Assembly: GCA_016936955.1 (NCBI GenBank)
Contig: JAFGWW010000289.1
Span: 1 to 32,877, forward strand
Direction of reading: 5' to 3'
DNA: 32,877 nt
Origin: Planctomycetota bacterium
GTDB lineage: Bacteria; Planctomycetota; SZUA-567
Every line of letters starts with the position of its first letter. Within the stretch, counting starts at the first letter, position 1. Below the pieces are notes generated by a model. That model was not told the origin of the DNA. It saw only the letters and a list, made by a program, of their open reading frames with translations, and did no database searches. Positions 1 to 8,185 of this stretch are shown here, piece by piece. The position numbers were made by a program, and so were the translations under genes.

Positions 1-99
1 AAAGACGGGCAATATCGTTTCCTGATCGGCATTACCGATGAGGCCGAAGCGACAATGGCTTACGAACTGGCTCCGGGAACAGATGCCGAGCAGAAGTAA
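1..99 (+). CDS. C-terminal end of an unknown protein (partial)
   Basis: An open frame runs from the first base to a TAA at 97-99 and encodes 32 residues ending in ELAPGTDAEQK. The start lies outside the window. The fragment is acidic and has no recognisable motif, so no function is assigned. It converges on the MFS transporter gene, whose stop is at 178, leaving a 78-base gap in which I saw no strong terminator. Confidence 0.5.
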   Translation, partial: KDGQYRFLIGITDEAEATMAYELAPGTDAEQK

Positions 100-177
100 A
101 CGCTCAGCGGCGCACAGTATGGGTCATCATGGTTTGCGGATGAACAATGAATAATCCGGTGCTTGTTGCGCCACAAT

Positions 178-1452
178 TCAATGGGTTTCATCGGCCATGT
201 TTTCCCCGTTCGTTTCACGGAGACGGAAAGCGCACCAAGTTACGATTCCCGAGAGCAGGAACATGACGCCGAAGACGGCCAGGTATGATTTCCCGCTATA
301 GACCCAGAGATCGCCGATCTGCTGGGGAGGATAAAGGTTCATCAGGAAGCCAACCGCATTTCCCAGCAGGGCGACAGTTATATAGCAACTGAAATTGAGC
401 AGGCTTACCGATACGCCGCTGAATTTCGCCATATTTGTTTCACGCAATAAAGGCACCGCGATGGAGGAGGTGCTGGCGGTGAAAGACAGTAGGCAAAGAA
501 GGGCGGCAATCCATGCTGTACGAATCTCCAGCAGCAAAAGAACAGTAAGGCTGGCGAAGACCAGAAGGCAGGTGACGCCCACAATCCGCACAAAGATCTG
601 GCGACGATTACCAAGCATGCGGCTGAGTATTGCAAAGCCCAAACCTGAGAAGGCCGAGATCACGCCCATTACCGACAGGATACATGCCGCATTGCCAGAC
701 GACATCTGGCAGTAATCCTCGAGAAATTTCTTTCCGATCACAGTTTGCAGAACGTAGTAAAGGCCGAAATTGATTCCGGTGAAAAGGAAAAGGTAGAGAT
801 TGTGCCGCTTGGCCAAGACTGTACGGAAGGGGGTGGAGCTGAAGGGGAGTTCTTTTGCCGGAGCCGTTCTCATGCTCCCTTTGGCGAGAAGAAAAATAAG
901 ATAGAAAAAAACCGTTCCTGCTGCCACTGCAAGCAGGGTGTCGCGCCAGCCGAAGTGGTTAACACAGACAACCAGCGGAGCGTTTGCGATAATTCCCCCG
1001 GCGTACCCGATGAGGATGAGTACGGAAAGAAAGATGGTGAAATTCTTGTCGAATACACGCATGATCTCCCGGACCATGCTCAGGTAAAGCGCACTGGCGC
1101 CCAAACCGGTCAACACCCGGCTCAGATACAGCATGGTCAGCGTATGGGAAAGGGGAAAGAGGAAGGAGCCGATGCAGAAGAGAGCCGCACCGAAAGCGAT
1201 TACGCGTCGGCCGGAGTAACGGTCGACCAGCAGACCGATCCCGAGTTGGCACAGGGCGTAAATATACATGAACGACGAGCCGAAGGCGGTAATGTAAGGT
1301 GCGGAGACATGCAGCTCCTGCTGCAGGACATCGAAGATCGAGCCGGGAATGGCTACGCGCTGGATGTTGGCAAAGAAGTACAGCGCCGTCCCGCTGATCA
1401 GTAGGCCAAGTAAACGGTAACGGCGCGGTATCCTATCAGGAAAATAATGCAT
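178..1452 (-). CDS. MFS transporter
   Basis: A 424-residue, very hydrophobic protein with about 12 predicted membrane segments, the normal size for the major facilitator superfamily. The loop between segments 2 and 3 carries an MFS motif A-like stretch, LLVDRYSGRRVIAFGA (residues about 74-89), and a short hydrophilic linker separates the two six-helix halves near residue 200. It probably moves a small organic solute across the inner membrane; substrate and direction cannot be read from sequence. It is the last gene of the minus-strand dehydrogenase operon, only 9 bases after the oxidoreductase stop. The ATG lacks a clear Shine-Dalgarno sequence, which suggests translational coupling. Uptake of the sugar or acid oxidised by the operon is the likeliest role (inference). 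Confidence 0.88.
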   Translation of the reverse strand: MHYFPDRIPRRYRLLGLLISGTALYFFANIQRVAIPGSIFDVLQQELHVSAPYITAFGSSFMYIYALCQLGIGLLVDRYSGRRVIAFGAALFCIGSFLFPLSHTLTMLYLSRVLTGLGASALYLSMVREIMRVFDKNFTIFLSVLILIGYAGGIIANAPLVVCVNHFGWRDTLLAVAAGTVFFYLIFLLAKGSMRTAPAKELPFSSTPFRTVLAKRHNLYLFLFTGINFGLYYVLQTVIGKKFLEDYCQMSSGNAACILSVMGVISAFSGLGFAILSRMLGNRRQIFVRIVGVTCLLVFASLTVLLLLEIRTAWIAALLCLLSFTASTSSIAVPLLRETNMAKFSGVSVSLLNFSCYITVALLGNAVGFLMNLYPPQQIGDLWVYSGKSYLAVFGVMFLLSGIVTWCAFRLRETNGENMADETH

Positions 1453-1461
1453 GATGGGATG

Positions 1462-2421
1462 TTAATCTTTTAGCTGCAGGACAACCTTGCCGATATTTGC
1501 GCTGCCTTCGAGAATGGCATGCGCATCAGCCGCGGCTGCGATGGGAAGCACTTTGTGAATAACCGGACGGATGTCACCTGCCTTGATCTTCGGCCAGATT
1601 TTTTCCTGAAGCTGGCCAAGGATTAGGCCTTTCATTTCGTTGCTTCTGCTCCGGAGCGTACTTCCGATCAGGCGCAGGCCACGCTTGAGGATCGGGCGCA
1701 ATGATATTTCGGCATGCTCCCCGCCGAGGGTGGCAACAAGGATCCAGCGCCCGCCAAGGGCGAGCTTTTCCAGATTCTCGCCAAGCCCTTTTCCGCCAAC
1801 GCAGTCGAGTACGATATCCACGGGGTTCTCATCCAGAGCCTTGCCAAGGTCGTCGGTCTTGCGATTGACAATGATGTCTGCCCCGAGGTTCTTCACCGCT
1901 TTTGCTTTTTCGTCCGAACTGACCGTCGTTATTACTTTCGCGCCGCAAGCCTTGGCGAGTTGAATTGCGGCTATGCCGAGCCCACTTGCTCCGGCATGAA
2001 CCAGAACCGTGTCCCCCTCTTTCATTCCGGCCTCGAGATAAAGATTCAGATAGGCTGTGGCGAAAACTTCAGGAAGGGAAGCTGCCTCTTCCATGCTAAG
2101 GCCATCAGGCATGGACATCACCATCCCCTCCGGCACGACAACCCGCTCCGCATATCCGCCGCCGCCGAGGAGGGCGCATACCTTGTCACCAATTTTCCAG
2201 CGGCTGCCCTTCACAGCTTCAATAACAATCCCCGCAACCTCCAGTCCCATCCATTTCGGCCATCCCGGAGGGGGCGGGTATTTCCCCGCGCGTTGCAGCA
2301 GATCCGCCCTGTTCAGCGCCGCCGCATGAACCTCTATAATAACCGTACCCTCGCGGATGACCGGGTCGGGCACATCACTCCAGTTGAAATTCTTTTGCTC
2401 GTCGATCAGCATGGCTTTCAT
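1462..2421 (-). CDS. Zinc-free MDR-superfamily NAD(P)H:quinone oxidoreductase
   Basis: A 319-residue medium-chain dehydrogenase/reductase of the quinone-oxidoreductase (PIG3/TP53I3-like) type. The N-terminal GroES-like domain contains NRADLLQRAGKYPPPPG, typical of this branch, and lacks the cysteine and histidine ligands of zinc alcohol dehydrogenases. The Rossmann half has HAGASGLGIAAIQLAKACGA (about residues 142-161), the NADPH-binding loop of the family. It probably reduces a quinone or enone-like carbonyl with NADPH in the cytoplasm. GGAG lies about 9 bases before the ATG. The gene sits 2 bases after the upstream oxidoreductase gene, and its stop is 9 bases from the transporter start. A role in reducing an unsaturated or keto intermediate of the operon's pathway is inferred from context. 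Confidence 0.88.
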   Translation of the reverse strand: MKAMLIDEQKNFNWSDVPDPVIREGTVIIEVHAAALNRADLLQRAGKYPPPPGWPKWMGLEVAGIVIEAVKGSRWKIGDKVCALLGGGGYAERVVVPEGMVMSMPDGLSMEEAASLPEVFATAYLNLYLEAGMKEGDTVLVHAGASGLGIAAIQLAKACGAKVITTVSSDEKAKAVKNLGADIIVNRKTDDLGKALDENPVDIVLDCVGGKGLGENLEKLALGGRWILVATLGGEHAEISLRPILKRGLRLIGSTLRSRSNEMKGLILGQLQEKIWPKIKAGDIRPVIHKVLPIAAAADAHAILEGSANIGKVVLQLKD

Positions 2422-2423
2422 AA

Positions 2424-3551
2424 TTACTCTCCAAGGGGATGACTGCGGGTCGCAAGGGGGAATGAAACAGCTTTCCGTTCCAGAGAAGAAGCATACACGC
2501 CATAGATCATCTCAAGCGCGATCGTTGCATCATGGACGCTGCAAACTGGCTGCCTGTTCTCTTCAATAGCCTGCATCAGGTTGATTGCGGCAAAGCGGTT
2601 GCCGTCGGCGAAATAGTGCGCAGGTTGGGGGCCGTAGTTTTCGTAATCAAGCGGCTGCGTCCCGGCGGGAAGGGTTCGGTCCTCGACAAGATCAACTGCT
2701 TCGTATTGCGATTCATCTTCCGGCGGCAAGGCTGAACGAGTGAGGCGCAGGTTTCTGTCCTGATCGTAACGTACGCTGATAGCCCCTTCAGTGCCGACAA
2801 CCGTGATGCCCATGCGAACCTTGTTTTTATAGAGGCCGCGTCGGCTCTCAAAAAGTCCATTCACGCCGCCATTGAATTTGAAGGAAGCCCAGACACTGTC
2901 CCCGGCGCAAAGTCCGATCGGCTCGGTGGTTGGCGTACGATCCTTTACAGTGATCGGCCGGTCCTCAAAGCGCACATCACTGAATACATATTCCGGCGTC
3001 CCGAACAGGAACGTGAACAGGTCAAGGATATGGGTGCCCAGCACCATCATGTCCTCGCCACCGCCGCGTTCATCCTCCTTCCCCCGTCCATATACGGTGA
3101 GAGGTGCGCCGATGTCGCCGCCTTCGATCATCGCCTTGACCGTACGGAAGACCAGCGCATGCCGCGCCAGATGGGCGACAGCTATCCTGATGTTGTGCTT
3201 TGCCGCCAGCTGCTCAATCTCATCCGCTTCCTGCAACGACGCGACAAGGGGCTTCTCGCAGAGAATATGGCAATTGCTTTCCGCTGCTGCCTTGATAATC
3301 TCATAGTGATCGCCCGGAAGGCGCGAGCAGACACTGACTATATCCGGCTGTTCGCTCTCAAGCATCTCCCTATAATCGGTGTAATGGCGTGATGCGCCGA
3401 TCTGTTCCATGCGGGGCGCAAGATTATCGCAATTCTGATCGACCAGAACCTGCTCGACATCGGGCAACCCTGTAAATGACAAATGAGTTCCGTGGTCACC
3501 CTTACTTTTCTGCTTCGTGTCGAAAACAACGCCGACTTTCCATTTCTTCAT
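2424..3551 (-). CDS. Gfo/Idh/MocA family oxidoreductase
   Basis: A 375-residue protein with the two-domain layout of the Gfo/Idh/MocA family: an N-terminal nucleotide-binding half with ILCEKPL (E99, K100, P101, the family signature) and a C-terminal beta-sheet half containing GTHILDLFTFLFG. Members oxidise or reduce sugars, sugar acids or cyclitols with NAD(P). One oddity: the first strand reads KVGVVFDTKQKSKGDHG and lacks the usual GxGxxG loop, so cofactor binding may differ or the protein may be atypical. The ATG overlaps the stop of the upstream SDR gene (ATGA) with a GAGAA element just before it, so the two are translationally coupled. The substrate is unknown. Confidence 0.85.
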   Translation of the reverse strand: MKKWKVGVVFDTKQKSKGDHGTHLSFTGLPDVEQVLVDQNCDNLAPRMEQIGASRHYTDYREMLESEQPDIVSVCSRLPGDHYEIIKAAAESNCHILCEKPLVASLQEADEIEQLAAKHNIRIAVAHLARHALVFRTVKAMIEGGDIGAPLTVYGRGKEDERGGGEDMMVLGTHILDLFTFLFGTPEYVFSDVRFEDRPITVKDRTPTTEPIGLCAGDSVWASFKFNGGVNGLFESRRGLYKNKVRMGITVVGTEGAISVRYDQDRNLRLTRSALPPEDESQYEAVDLVEDRTLPAGTQPLDYENYGPQPAHYFADGNRFAAINLMQAIEENRQPVCSVHDATIALEMIYGVYASSLERKAVSFPLATRSHPLGE

Positions 3552-4309
3552 TTCTCGCCATCCTCCGGCTTGGTTCCCAATGTGCGGCCGCCGTCAATAA
3601 GATGGTTCTGACCGGTAATATAAGCAGCTTCGTCGGAGCAGAGATAGCAGATCAGGCCGGCGATTTCGTCTGCGGAGCAAGCCCGTTTCAGGAAAGTGGC
3701 TTCGCCCAGTTTTTCCATGCCCGGTCTGGTGGCGACGGCACCGGGGGCAACCGCGTTAATGGTTATCCCGTATTCGCCGTACATCATGGCCAATGATTTT
3801 GTCAGCGAGACAATCGCCCCTTTTGTGGCGGCATAGACAGGGATGCGCGGCATTCCCACTACCCCGGTAATGGAACTCAGGTTTACAATCCGGCCATATT
3901 TTTTCTCGATCATCGCCGGAATGACCTCCTGTATGCTGATTATCGCGCTCTTGAGATTGACGGCGATCTCCCAGTCAAGCTGCTGGTCATTCTGTTCAAG
4001 AAAGGGGACAAACTTTCCCAGGGCACTGCAACTGCCGCCCGCATTGTTGACGAGGATATCAATGTCGCCAAACTTACTTTTCACTGCGTCAATCATTGAA
4101 ACGATTTCATTGTGTTTGCTCATGTCTGCCGGAACAGCCATTGCCTTTCCGCCGGAACTGCAGATCTCCGACACCACCTCTTCCGCAGCAGCTTGATTGA
4201 TATCGTTGACAGCCACCGCTGCGCTTCCCGCTCCCAAACGTAACGCAGTTGCGCGGCCGATGCCTTTTCCTGCCCCCGTTACAAGGGCTATCCGATTTGC
4301 ATATCTCAT
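3548..4309 (-). CDS. SDR family dehydrogenase (third of a tandem trio)
   Basis: A 253-residue classical short-chain dehydrogenase/reductase of the FabG-like branch. It has TGAGKGIG for cofactor binding (residues 11-18), LVNNAGG, a catalytic serine in NLSSITG and YAATK as the catalytic Tyr-Lys pair. The C-terminus carries ITGQNHLIDGGRTLG, shared almost unchanged with the two upstream SDRs, so the trio probably arose by duplication. It is likely a cytoplasmic NAD(P)-dependent oxidoreductase acting on a hydroxyl or keto group of a sugar-derived compound. The start ATG overlaps the previous stop as ATGA and has AGGGGAAA before it. A fatty-acid FabG role is unlikely because the neighbours are sugar-type dehydrogenases and a transporter. 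Confidence 0.9.
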   Translation of the reverse strand: MRYANRIALVTGAGKGIGRATALRLGAGSAAVAVNDINQAAAEEVVSEICSSGGKAMAVPADMSKHNEIVSMIDAVKSKFGDIDILVNNAGGSCSALGKFVPFLEQNDQQLDWEIAVNLKSAIISIQEVIPAMIEKKYGRIVNLSSITGVVGMPRIPVYAATKGAIVSLTKSLAMMYGEYGITINAVAPGAVATRPGMEKLGEATFLKRACSADEIAGLICYLCSDEAAYITGQNHLIDGGRTLGTKPEDGEK

Positions 4310-5070
4310 GCTTTCCCCTTTCCCGTCGGCCCGAGGGTTCTGCCGCCATCGATGGTGTAATTTACTCCCGTTATGAAATCCGCCTCGGAAGATGCAAGAA
4401 AGGAGACCAGTGACGCCACCTCATTCTGCGAACCGCTGCGCTTCAGGTAAGTTCCCTCTGACGTTTCTGTGCCGGCAGGATCGGTTGATCGGGAAATGAG
4501 CCCGGGTGAGATGCTGTTCACCGTCACGCCACAGGGGCCGACCTCCATCGCCAACGCCTTTGTCATGGCAACCACCCCGCCCTTTGCTGCGGAATAGTCG
4601 ACGCGATTGATAATTCCGACTTCCGCCGCAATGGAAGCAATATTGATAATTTTACCCGAGCGCCGCTCAAGCATATGGTGGAGCAGCGCCTGGGTAAAGC
4701 GCATGGTTCCCATCAGATTAAGATTTATCACCCATGACCAAACCTCTTCCGGCGCGTCCTTGAATTCCGAAAGTTTTCCGAGAAGGGCAGCGCTGCCCCC
4801 AGCGTTGTTAACCAGAATATCGACCTGCCTCAGGTCAGACAGGATCTGCTTCGCAACATCCCTGACCTCGGCGCTGTCAGTGACATCGGCCTTGTATGCG
4901 AAGGCTGTACCGCCCTGCGCGCGAATATCAGACGCCACTTTTTCCGCATTCTCCTGTTTCAGATCAGTCACCACAACCCGGGCGCCATCATCTGCGAGGC
5001 GCAGGCAGATTGCCCGACCAATTCCACCACCAGCTCCTGTCACAACGACTGTCTTTCCTTGCAATATCAT
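4306..5070 (-). CDS. SDR family dehydrogenase (second of a tandem trio)
   Basis: A classical SDR of 254 residues from the ATG at 5070. This start is preferred over a GTG at 5094 because AAGGG precedes it by about 10 bases and the protein then begins directly at the first Rossmann strand (MILQGKTVVVTG). It carries TGAGGGIG, LVNNAGGS, a catalytic serine in NIASIA and YSAAK. The C-terminal segment ITGVNYTIDGGRTLGP matches the sister SDRs. It is probably an NAD(P)-dependent oxidoreductase on a sugar-derived substrate; specificity is unknown. The stop overlaps the next gene as ATGA and the gene starts 16 bases after the preceding SDR stop, so it is co-transcribed with both. Confidence 0.9.
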   Translation of the reverse strand: MILQGKTVVVTGAGGGIGRAICLRLADDGARVVVTDLKQENAEKVASDIRAQGGTAFAYKADVTDSAEVRDVAKQILSDLRQVDILVNNAGGSAALLGKLSEFKDAPEEVWSWVINLNLMGTMRFTQALLHHMLERRSGKIINIASIAAEVGIINRVDYSAAKGGVVAMTKALAMEVGPCGVTVNSISPGLISRSTDPAGTETSEGTYLKRSGSQNEVASLVSFLASSEADFITGVNYTIDGGRTLGPTGKGKA

Positions 5071-5086
5071 GTCATCAACCCTTATT

Positions 5087-5842
5087 TTAGTCACCCTTTA
5101 AACCCAGACTTCGCCCACCATCAATCGCCAGATCCTGCCCCGTAATAAAATCCGAATCCGGCAGGGCAAGGAACAGTACTGCACGCGCTACATCATCCTG
5201 CGTGCAAACACGATTCATACAGGAAAAGCGATGGGCGAAAGACTTCTCATCATCAAGCTTATCACGAGAGACCAAACCTGGCGAGACGCAATTAACATTA
5301 ATATTGTATCGGCCTAGCTCAAGGGCAAGGGATTTTGTGGCAGCAATAATACCTCCTTTGGCTGCTCCATACTCAACCTGCTTCTTTTTACCTCCACGCG
5401 CCACAATTGAGGTAACATTTACAATCGTGCCCTCTTCAGCCTTCACCATAATCGGTGCTACAGCACGAATGCAGTACAATGCACCGAAAAGGTTAACATT
5501 CAGTATCCAATGGATAACATCTAGGGATTGGGTGTAATACTCCGCTAGTTTTTCCCTTGCACTTCCACCCGCGCAATTTACCAGAATACTTACTTGGCCC
5601 AGCTTTTTTCCGACCTCATCCACTGCCGACGCAACAGCTTCGTAATTTGTTATGTCAACCGGGAAAGGGGCGGCCTCGCATCCCTTGTCGAGCAGTTCCT
5701 TTGCCACCTTATCTGTTGAATCGACGGTAAGATCGAAAACAGCTACCTTGGCCCCCGCTTCCGCCAGATGCAGGCAGATGGCGCGACCAATTGCGCCGCC
5801 CCCACCTGTAACAATGGCTACTTTCCCTTCAAGCTTTTTCAT
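5087..5842 (-). CDS. SDR family dehydrogenase (first of a tandem trio)
   Basis: A 251-residue SDR starting at the ATG at 5842 (MKKLEGKVAIVTGG), which has AAGGAAA upstream. A start at 5887 would add 15 residues overlapping the previous gene and has no good ribosome site. Catalytic features are present: LVNCAGGS, VTSIVARGG and YGAAK. The cofactor loop reads TGGGGAIG, with alanine where the classical TGxxxGxG motif has its second glycine; its sisters keep the glycine. The C-terminus, ITGQDLAIDGGRSLG, again matches the trio. It is likely an NAD(H)- or NADP(H)-dependent dehydrogenase of the operon pathway; the substrate is unknown. Confidence 0.9.
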   Translation of the reverse strand: MKKLEGKVAIVTGGGGAIGRAICLHLAEAGAKVAVFDLTVDSTDKVAKELLDKGCEAAPFPVDITNYEAVASAVDEVGKKLGQVSILVNCAGGSAREKLAEYYTQSLDVIHWILNVNLFGALYCIRAVAPIMVKAEEGTIVNVTSIVARGGKKKQVEYGAAKGGIIAATKSLALELGRYNINVNCVSPGLVSRDKLDDEKSFAHRFSCMNRVCTQDDVARAVLFLALPDSDFITGQDLAIDGGRSLGLKGD

Positions 5843-5873
5843 GATCGTTTCCTTTTGCGCAAGCTCTGATGTT

Positions 5874-6896
5874 TTATAAAAACGCATTCTCCGGATATCC
5901 GCACGCCCTCAGCAGGCATTCCTGCAGGAGCAACTCATGTTCAAGTGAATAAGGGTTTTCTTTTGCGCCACGGATAACAGCGGCCAGCTCTGTAAGCTGA
6001 TCGGTATAGCGGTCATGCATCTGGTCGAAGACGACTTCCTGCGCGCCAGCCTTATACCCTTCCCGCTCTTTCGCCAAGGTCATGCGCAGTTTTGGCAGAC
6101 ACTTGTGGGGCTGGTTGAACGGTTCGATAGGATTGATTTCAATCGTCCCCTCGTCGCCGCATACAGTCATCTGGCGGCGAAGAAAACCGTTTACCTCTAC
6201 CACCGTGGTGCGCACAACAGCCGTCGCATATTCATACTCCAATACAGCCATGCCGTTGTCGAATAATGAATCGGTCTCGGGGCGCGTCTTCTTGAGGAAG
6301 GGCACAATATTATCCGGCCGCCCCATCATGAGCAGGACAAGGTCTATCAGGTGCCCGCCGAAAATATAAAAGGCGCCGCCATGATATTTCGAGAGCCAAT
6401 CGCGGTACGGTTGCCCGTCCATCCTGCTCATGACCGCATCAATCTCGAAGATCCGCCCGAGCCAACCCTCCCTTACGGCTTTCAGGCAGAACTGAATGGC
6501 AGGATTGCCCCTGAACATATATCCCAGCTGAACCGTAAGGTTTCTTGCGCCTGCTTCATCAAGCACGGCCTTGAATCCGGCTATGGTCTCACCCGCGGGC
6601 TTGTCCATATGGATGTGCTTGCCTGTCTTGAGGCACCGGAGAGCGACCGCATTCAGATCCGGCACATCAGGCTCCACCGATATGGCCTGCACGTCATCCA
6701 TGCCGAGGAGCTCCTCTTCCGTCAACCACGGAAGGTTTTTGTAGCCGGGGAGGTCGCCCCGCTTTTCCCGCCATTCCGGACTCTCCTCGACAATGCCAAC
6801 TACCTCAAAAGTATCCGGGAGTTTACGAAAAGCGCACATCTTCTCGTGGGCGTGGTTGTGCCCAATCCCGATCTGCCCTACCTTGATTTTTTTCAT
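5874..6896 (-). CDS. Gfo/Idh/MocA family oxidoreductase, first gene of the operon
   Basis: A 340-residue Gfo/Idh/MocA protein. The N-terminus VGQIGIGHNHAHE is a GxGxxH variant of the dinucleotide loop. The family EKP signature appears as MDKPAGET, with Asp for Glu. The second domain contains AFYIFGGHLIDLVLLMMG, with the conserved histidine-aspartate pair used for catalysis or substrate binding. It probably oxidises or reduces a sugar, sugar acid or cyclitol with NAD(P) in the cytoplasm. AAGGG stands about 11 bases before the ATG. It leads the minus-strand operon, facing an AraC gene across a 173-base divergent spacer that contains an inverted repeat, so AraC control is plausible. Confidence 0.88.
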   Translation of the reverse strand: MKKIKVGQIGIGHNHAHEKMCAFRKLPDTFEVVGIVEESPEWREKRGDLPGYKNLPWLTEEELLGMDDVQAISVEPDVPDLNAVALRCLKTGKHIHMDKPAGETIAGFKAVLDEAGARNLTVQLGYMFRGNPAIQFCLKAVREGWLGRIFEIDAVMSRMDGQPYRDWLSKYHGGAFYIFGGHLIDLVLLMMGRPDNIVPFLKKTRPETDSLFDNGMAVLEYEYATAVVRTTVVEVNGFLRRQMTVCGDEGTIEINPIEPFNQPHKCLPKLRMTLAKEREGYKAGAQEVVFDQMHDRYTDQLTELAAVIRGAKENPYSLEHELLLQECLLRACGYPENAFL

Positions 6897-6997
6897 ATTT
6901 CAAACCCTTTGATGCCGGATTTATTCACCAGGTTCAATATTGCCTGATTCAATACATATAAAGCGATAATCGATTGCACAAACCGCTGCTCCAGATA

Positions 6998-7016
6998 TAC
7001 TGTTATGATGACAGTA
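6998..7016. promoter_or_regulatory. Inverted repeat in the divergent spacer (possible operator)
   Basis: TACTGT and ACAGTA form a perfect 6-base inverted repeat separated by 7 bases. It lies 54 bases upstream of the AraC start at 7070 and about 100 bases upstream of the oxidoreductase start at 6896. The position suits a regulator-binding site controlling one or both directions. Which protein binds is unknown, and AraC proteins often prefer direct repeats. Confidence 0.3.
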
Positions 7017-7069
7017 CAATATAAATGCTGATATAACAATGCACGGACACGTCGATTGGATGCACTTTT

Positions 7070-7906
7070 ATGGCAGTTACAACATTTCCCCAACTTGAGA
7101 AGACAATCCCCCTGGTGGAAGTGCAAATTCACCAGATTGCGGTGAAGAAATTCCATTATCATGATACTGGAGTGTTCCCCTACAGCCTTCTCATCTCGGT
7201 TCTTGATGCGCCCGATGATGCGACAGATTTTTTTCTGAACTGCCGCACCGGGGAGAAAACCAGACTGCAAGCCGGGCATGCCTACATTCTCCCGTGCCAG
7301 CTTCCGGTCAAATATGAGCGTACTCCAGACGTAACCGGTGTTACCATGCGCTTTAATCTGACTTTCTTCTGGGGGATAGATATTTTTGACGGGCATGGGA
7401 CGGTTGAGGATATTCACGCGCCGGACTTTATATCAATGCTGCAAAAGGTACTTCTGAGGCCAGAAGGTGCAGAGCCTAGCGAGAGTGAACTTATCAAGTC
7501 AGCCCTTGCGCTTAAATCGGAAGTGGGAAGGTTATGTCTGTCACGCTGGCCGGAGCGTCTGGACAGGATTTCACCGAAGATGTGGAAATACGAAGCAGTC
7601 TTTCTTTATGCAAAAGAGCATGGTGACGCATCCCTCAATGTAGCCAGACTCGCCGACATTTTTGGGGTGCGGCAGGACGTCTTCTCAAGATCTTTCAGCC
7701 GGGACGTGGGCATTGCGCCGAAACAGTATATCGCGGATGTCCTGCTCAGAAAGATAAGCGCGTATCTACTAACTTCTAAACTTAGCATGAAAGAAATCGC
7801 CCACCAACTAAAATTCAGTTCCGAATACTACATGTCGAGGTTTTTCAAAAAGCACACCAGCCTCTCGCCTACAGATTTTAAAAAACAGGTTTTGGGAAAA
7901 CAGTAG
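7070..7906 (+). CDS. AraC family transcriptional regulator
   Basis: A 278-residue protein with an N-terminal cupin-like sensor domain (about residues 15-110, with FHYHDTGVFPY) and a C-terminal AraC double helix-turn-helix. The first HTH is around LNVARLADIFGVRQDVFSR, the second around MKEIAHQLKFSSEYYMSRFF, followed by the family-typical FKKHTSLSPTDFKK. Such proteins bind a sugar-like ligand and switch on adjacent catabolic genes. It is transcribed away from the Gfo/Idh-SDR operon and probably controls it (inference). The ATG at 7070 is the only in-frame start, because an upstream in-frame ATG at 7025 is followed at once by a stop. No strong Shine-Dalgarno is visible. Confidence 0.92.
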   Translation: MAVTTFPQLEKTIPLVEVQIHQIAVKKFHYHDTGVFPYSLLISVLDAPDDATDFFLNCRTGEKTRLQAGHAYILPCQLPVKYERTPDVTGVTMRFNLTFFWGIDIFDGHGTVEDIHAPDFISMLQKVLLRPEGAEPSESELIKSALALKSEVGRLCLSRWPERLDRISPKMWKYEAVFLYAKEHGDASLNVARLADIFGVRQDVFSRSFSRDVGIAPKQYIADVLLRKISAYLLTSKLSMKEIAHQLKFSSEYYMSRFFKKHTSLSPTDFKKQVLGKQ

Positions 7907-8056
7907 ATAGCAAAGCAGCGCCACTTCAGGCGGATTCAAATGGGATAACCAACCCCATAGAGAGTTTGCGTGTTATTTATCTGTACCTATATAAAGGATT
8001 TATTAACACATCATGAGAGTTTGTCAGGAGTCATTCATATGTATAATATGATTATT

Positions 8057-8075
8057 GAAATTGATCAATAATTTC
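8057..8075. promoter_or_regulatory. Palindromic A+T-rich site upstream of the second AraC gene
   Basis: GAAATT and AATTTC flank a core that includes the perfect palindrome ATTGATCAAT (8060-8069). It lies about 110 bases before the AraC gene at 8186, in a 279-base A+T-rich gap with no open frame. It is a possible operator; the binding protein is unknown. Confidence 0.22.
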
Positions 8076-8185
8076 ATCTTAACTTTACATTTACAGTAAA
8101 ATAAGGCAATAAGATAATATAGAAGAGTGGTGGTGTGGATTGTCTATTTGTATATTTATACTAAAAGAGATTTGGGGAGACAGGA

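Noticed and set aside
745-1404. A 219-residue plus-strand open frame
   Set aside because: It lies opposite the MFS transporter, is full of charged low-complexity residues and has no family resemblance; it is an antisense shadow.
1714-2442. A 242-residue plus-strand open frame
   Set aside because: It is opposite the MDR oxidoreductase, whose motifs are unmistakable; this frame has no motif.
4306-5842. FabG-type fatty acid synthesis genes
   Set aside because: The SDRs look FabG-like, but no acyl carrier protein or other fatty acid gene is near, and the neighbours are sugar-type oxidoreductases and a transporter.
6893-7417. A 174-residue minus-strand open frame
   Set aside because: It overlaps the AraC gene and the divergent spacer and has no recognisable content.
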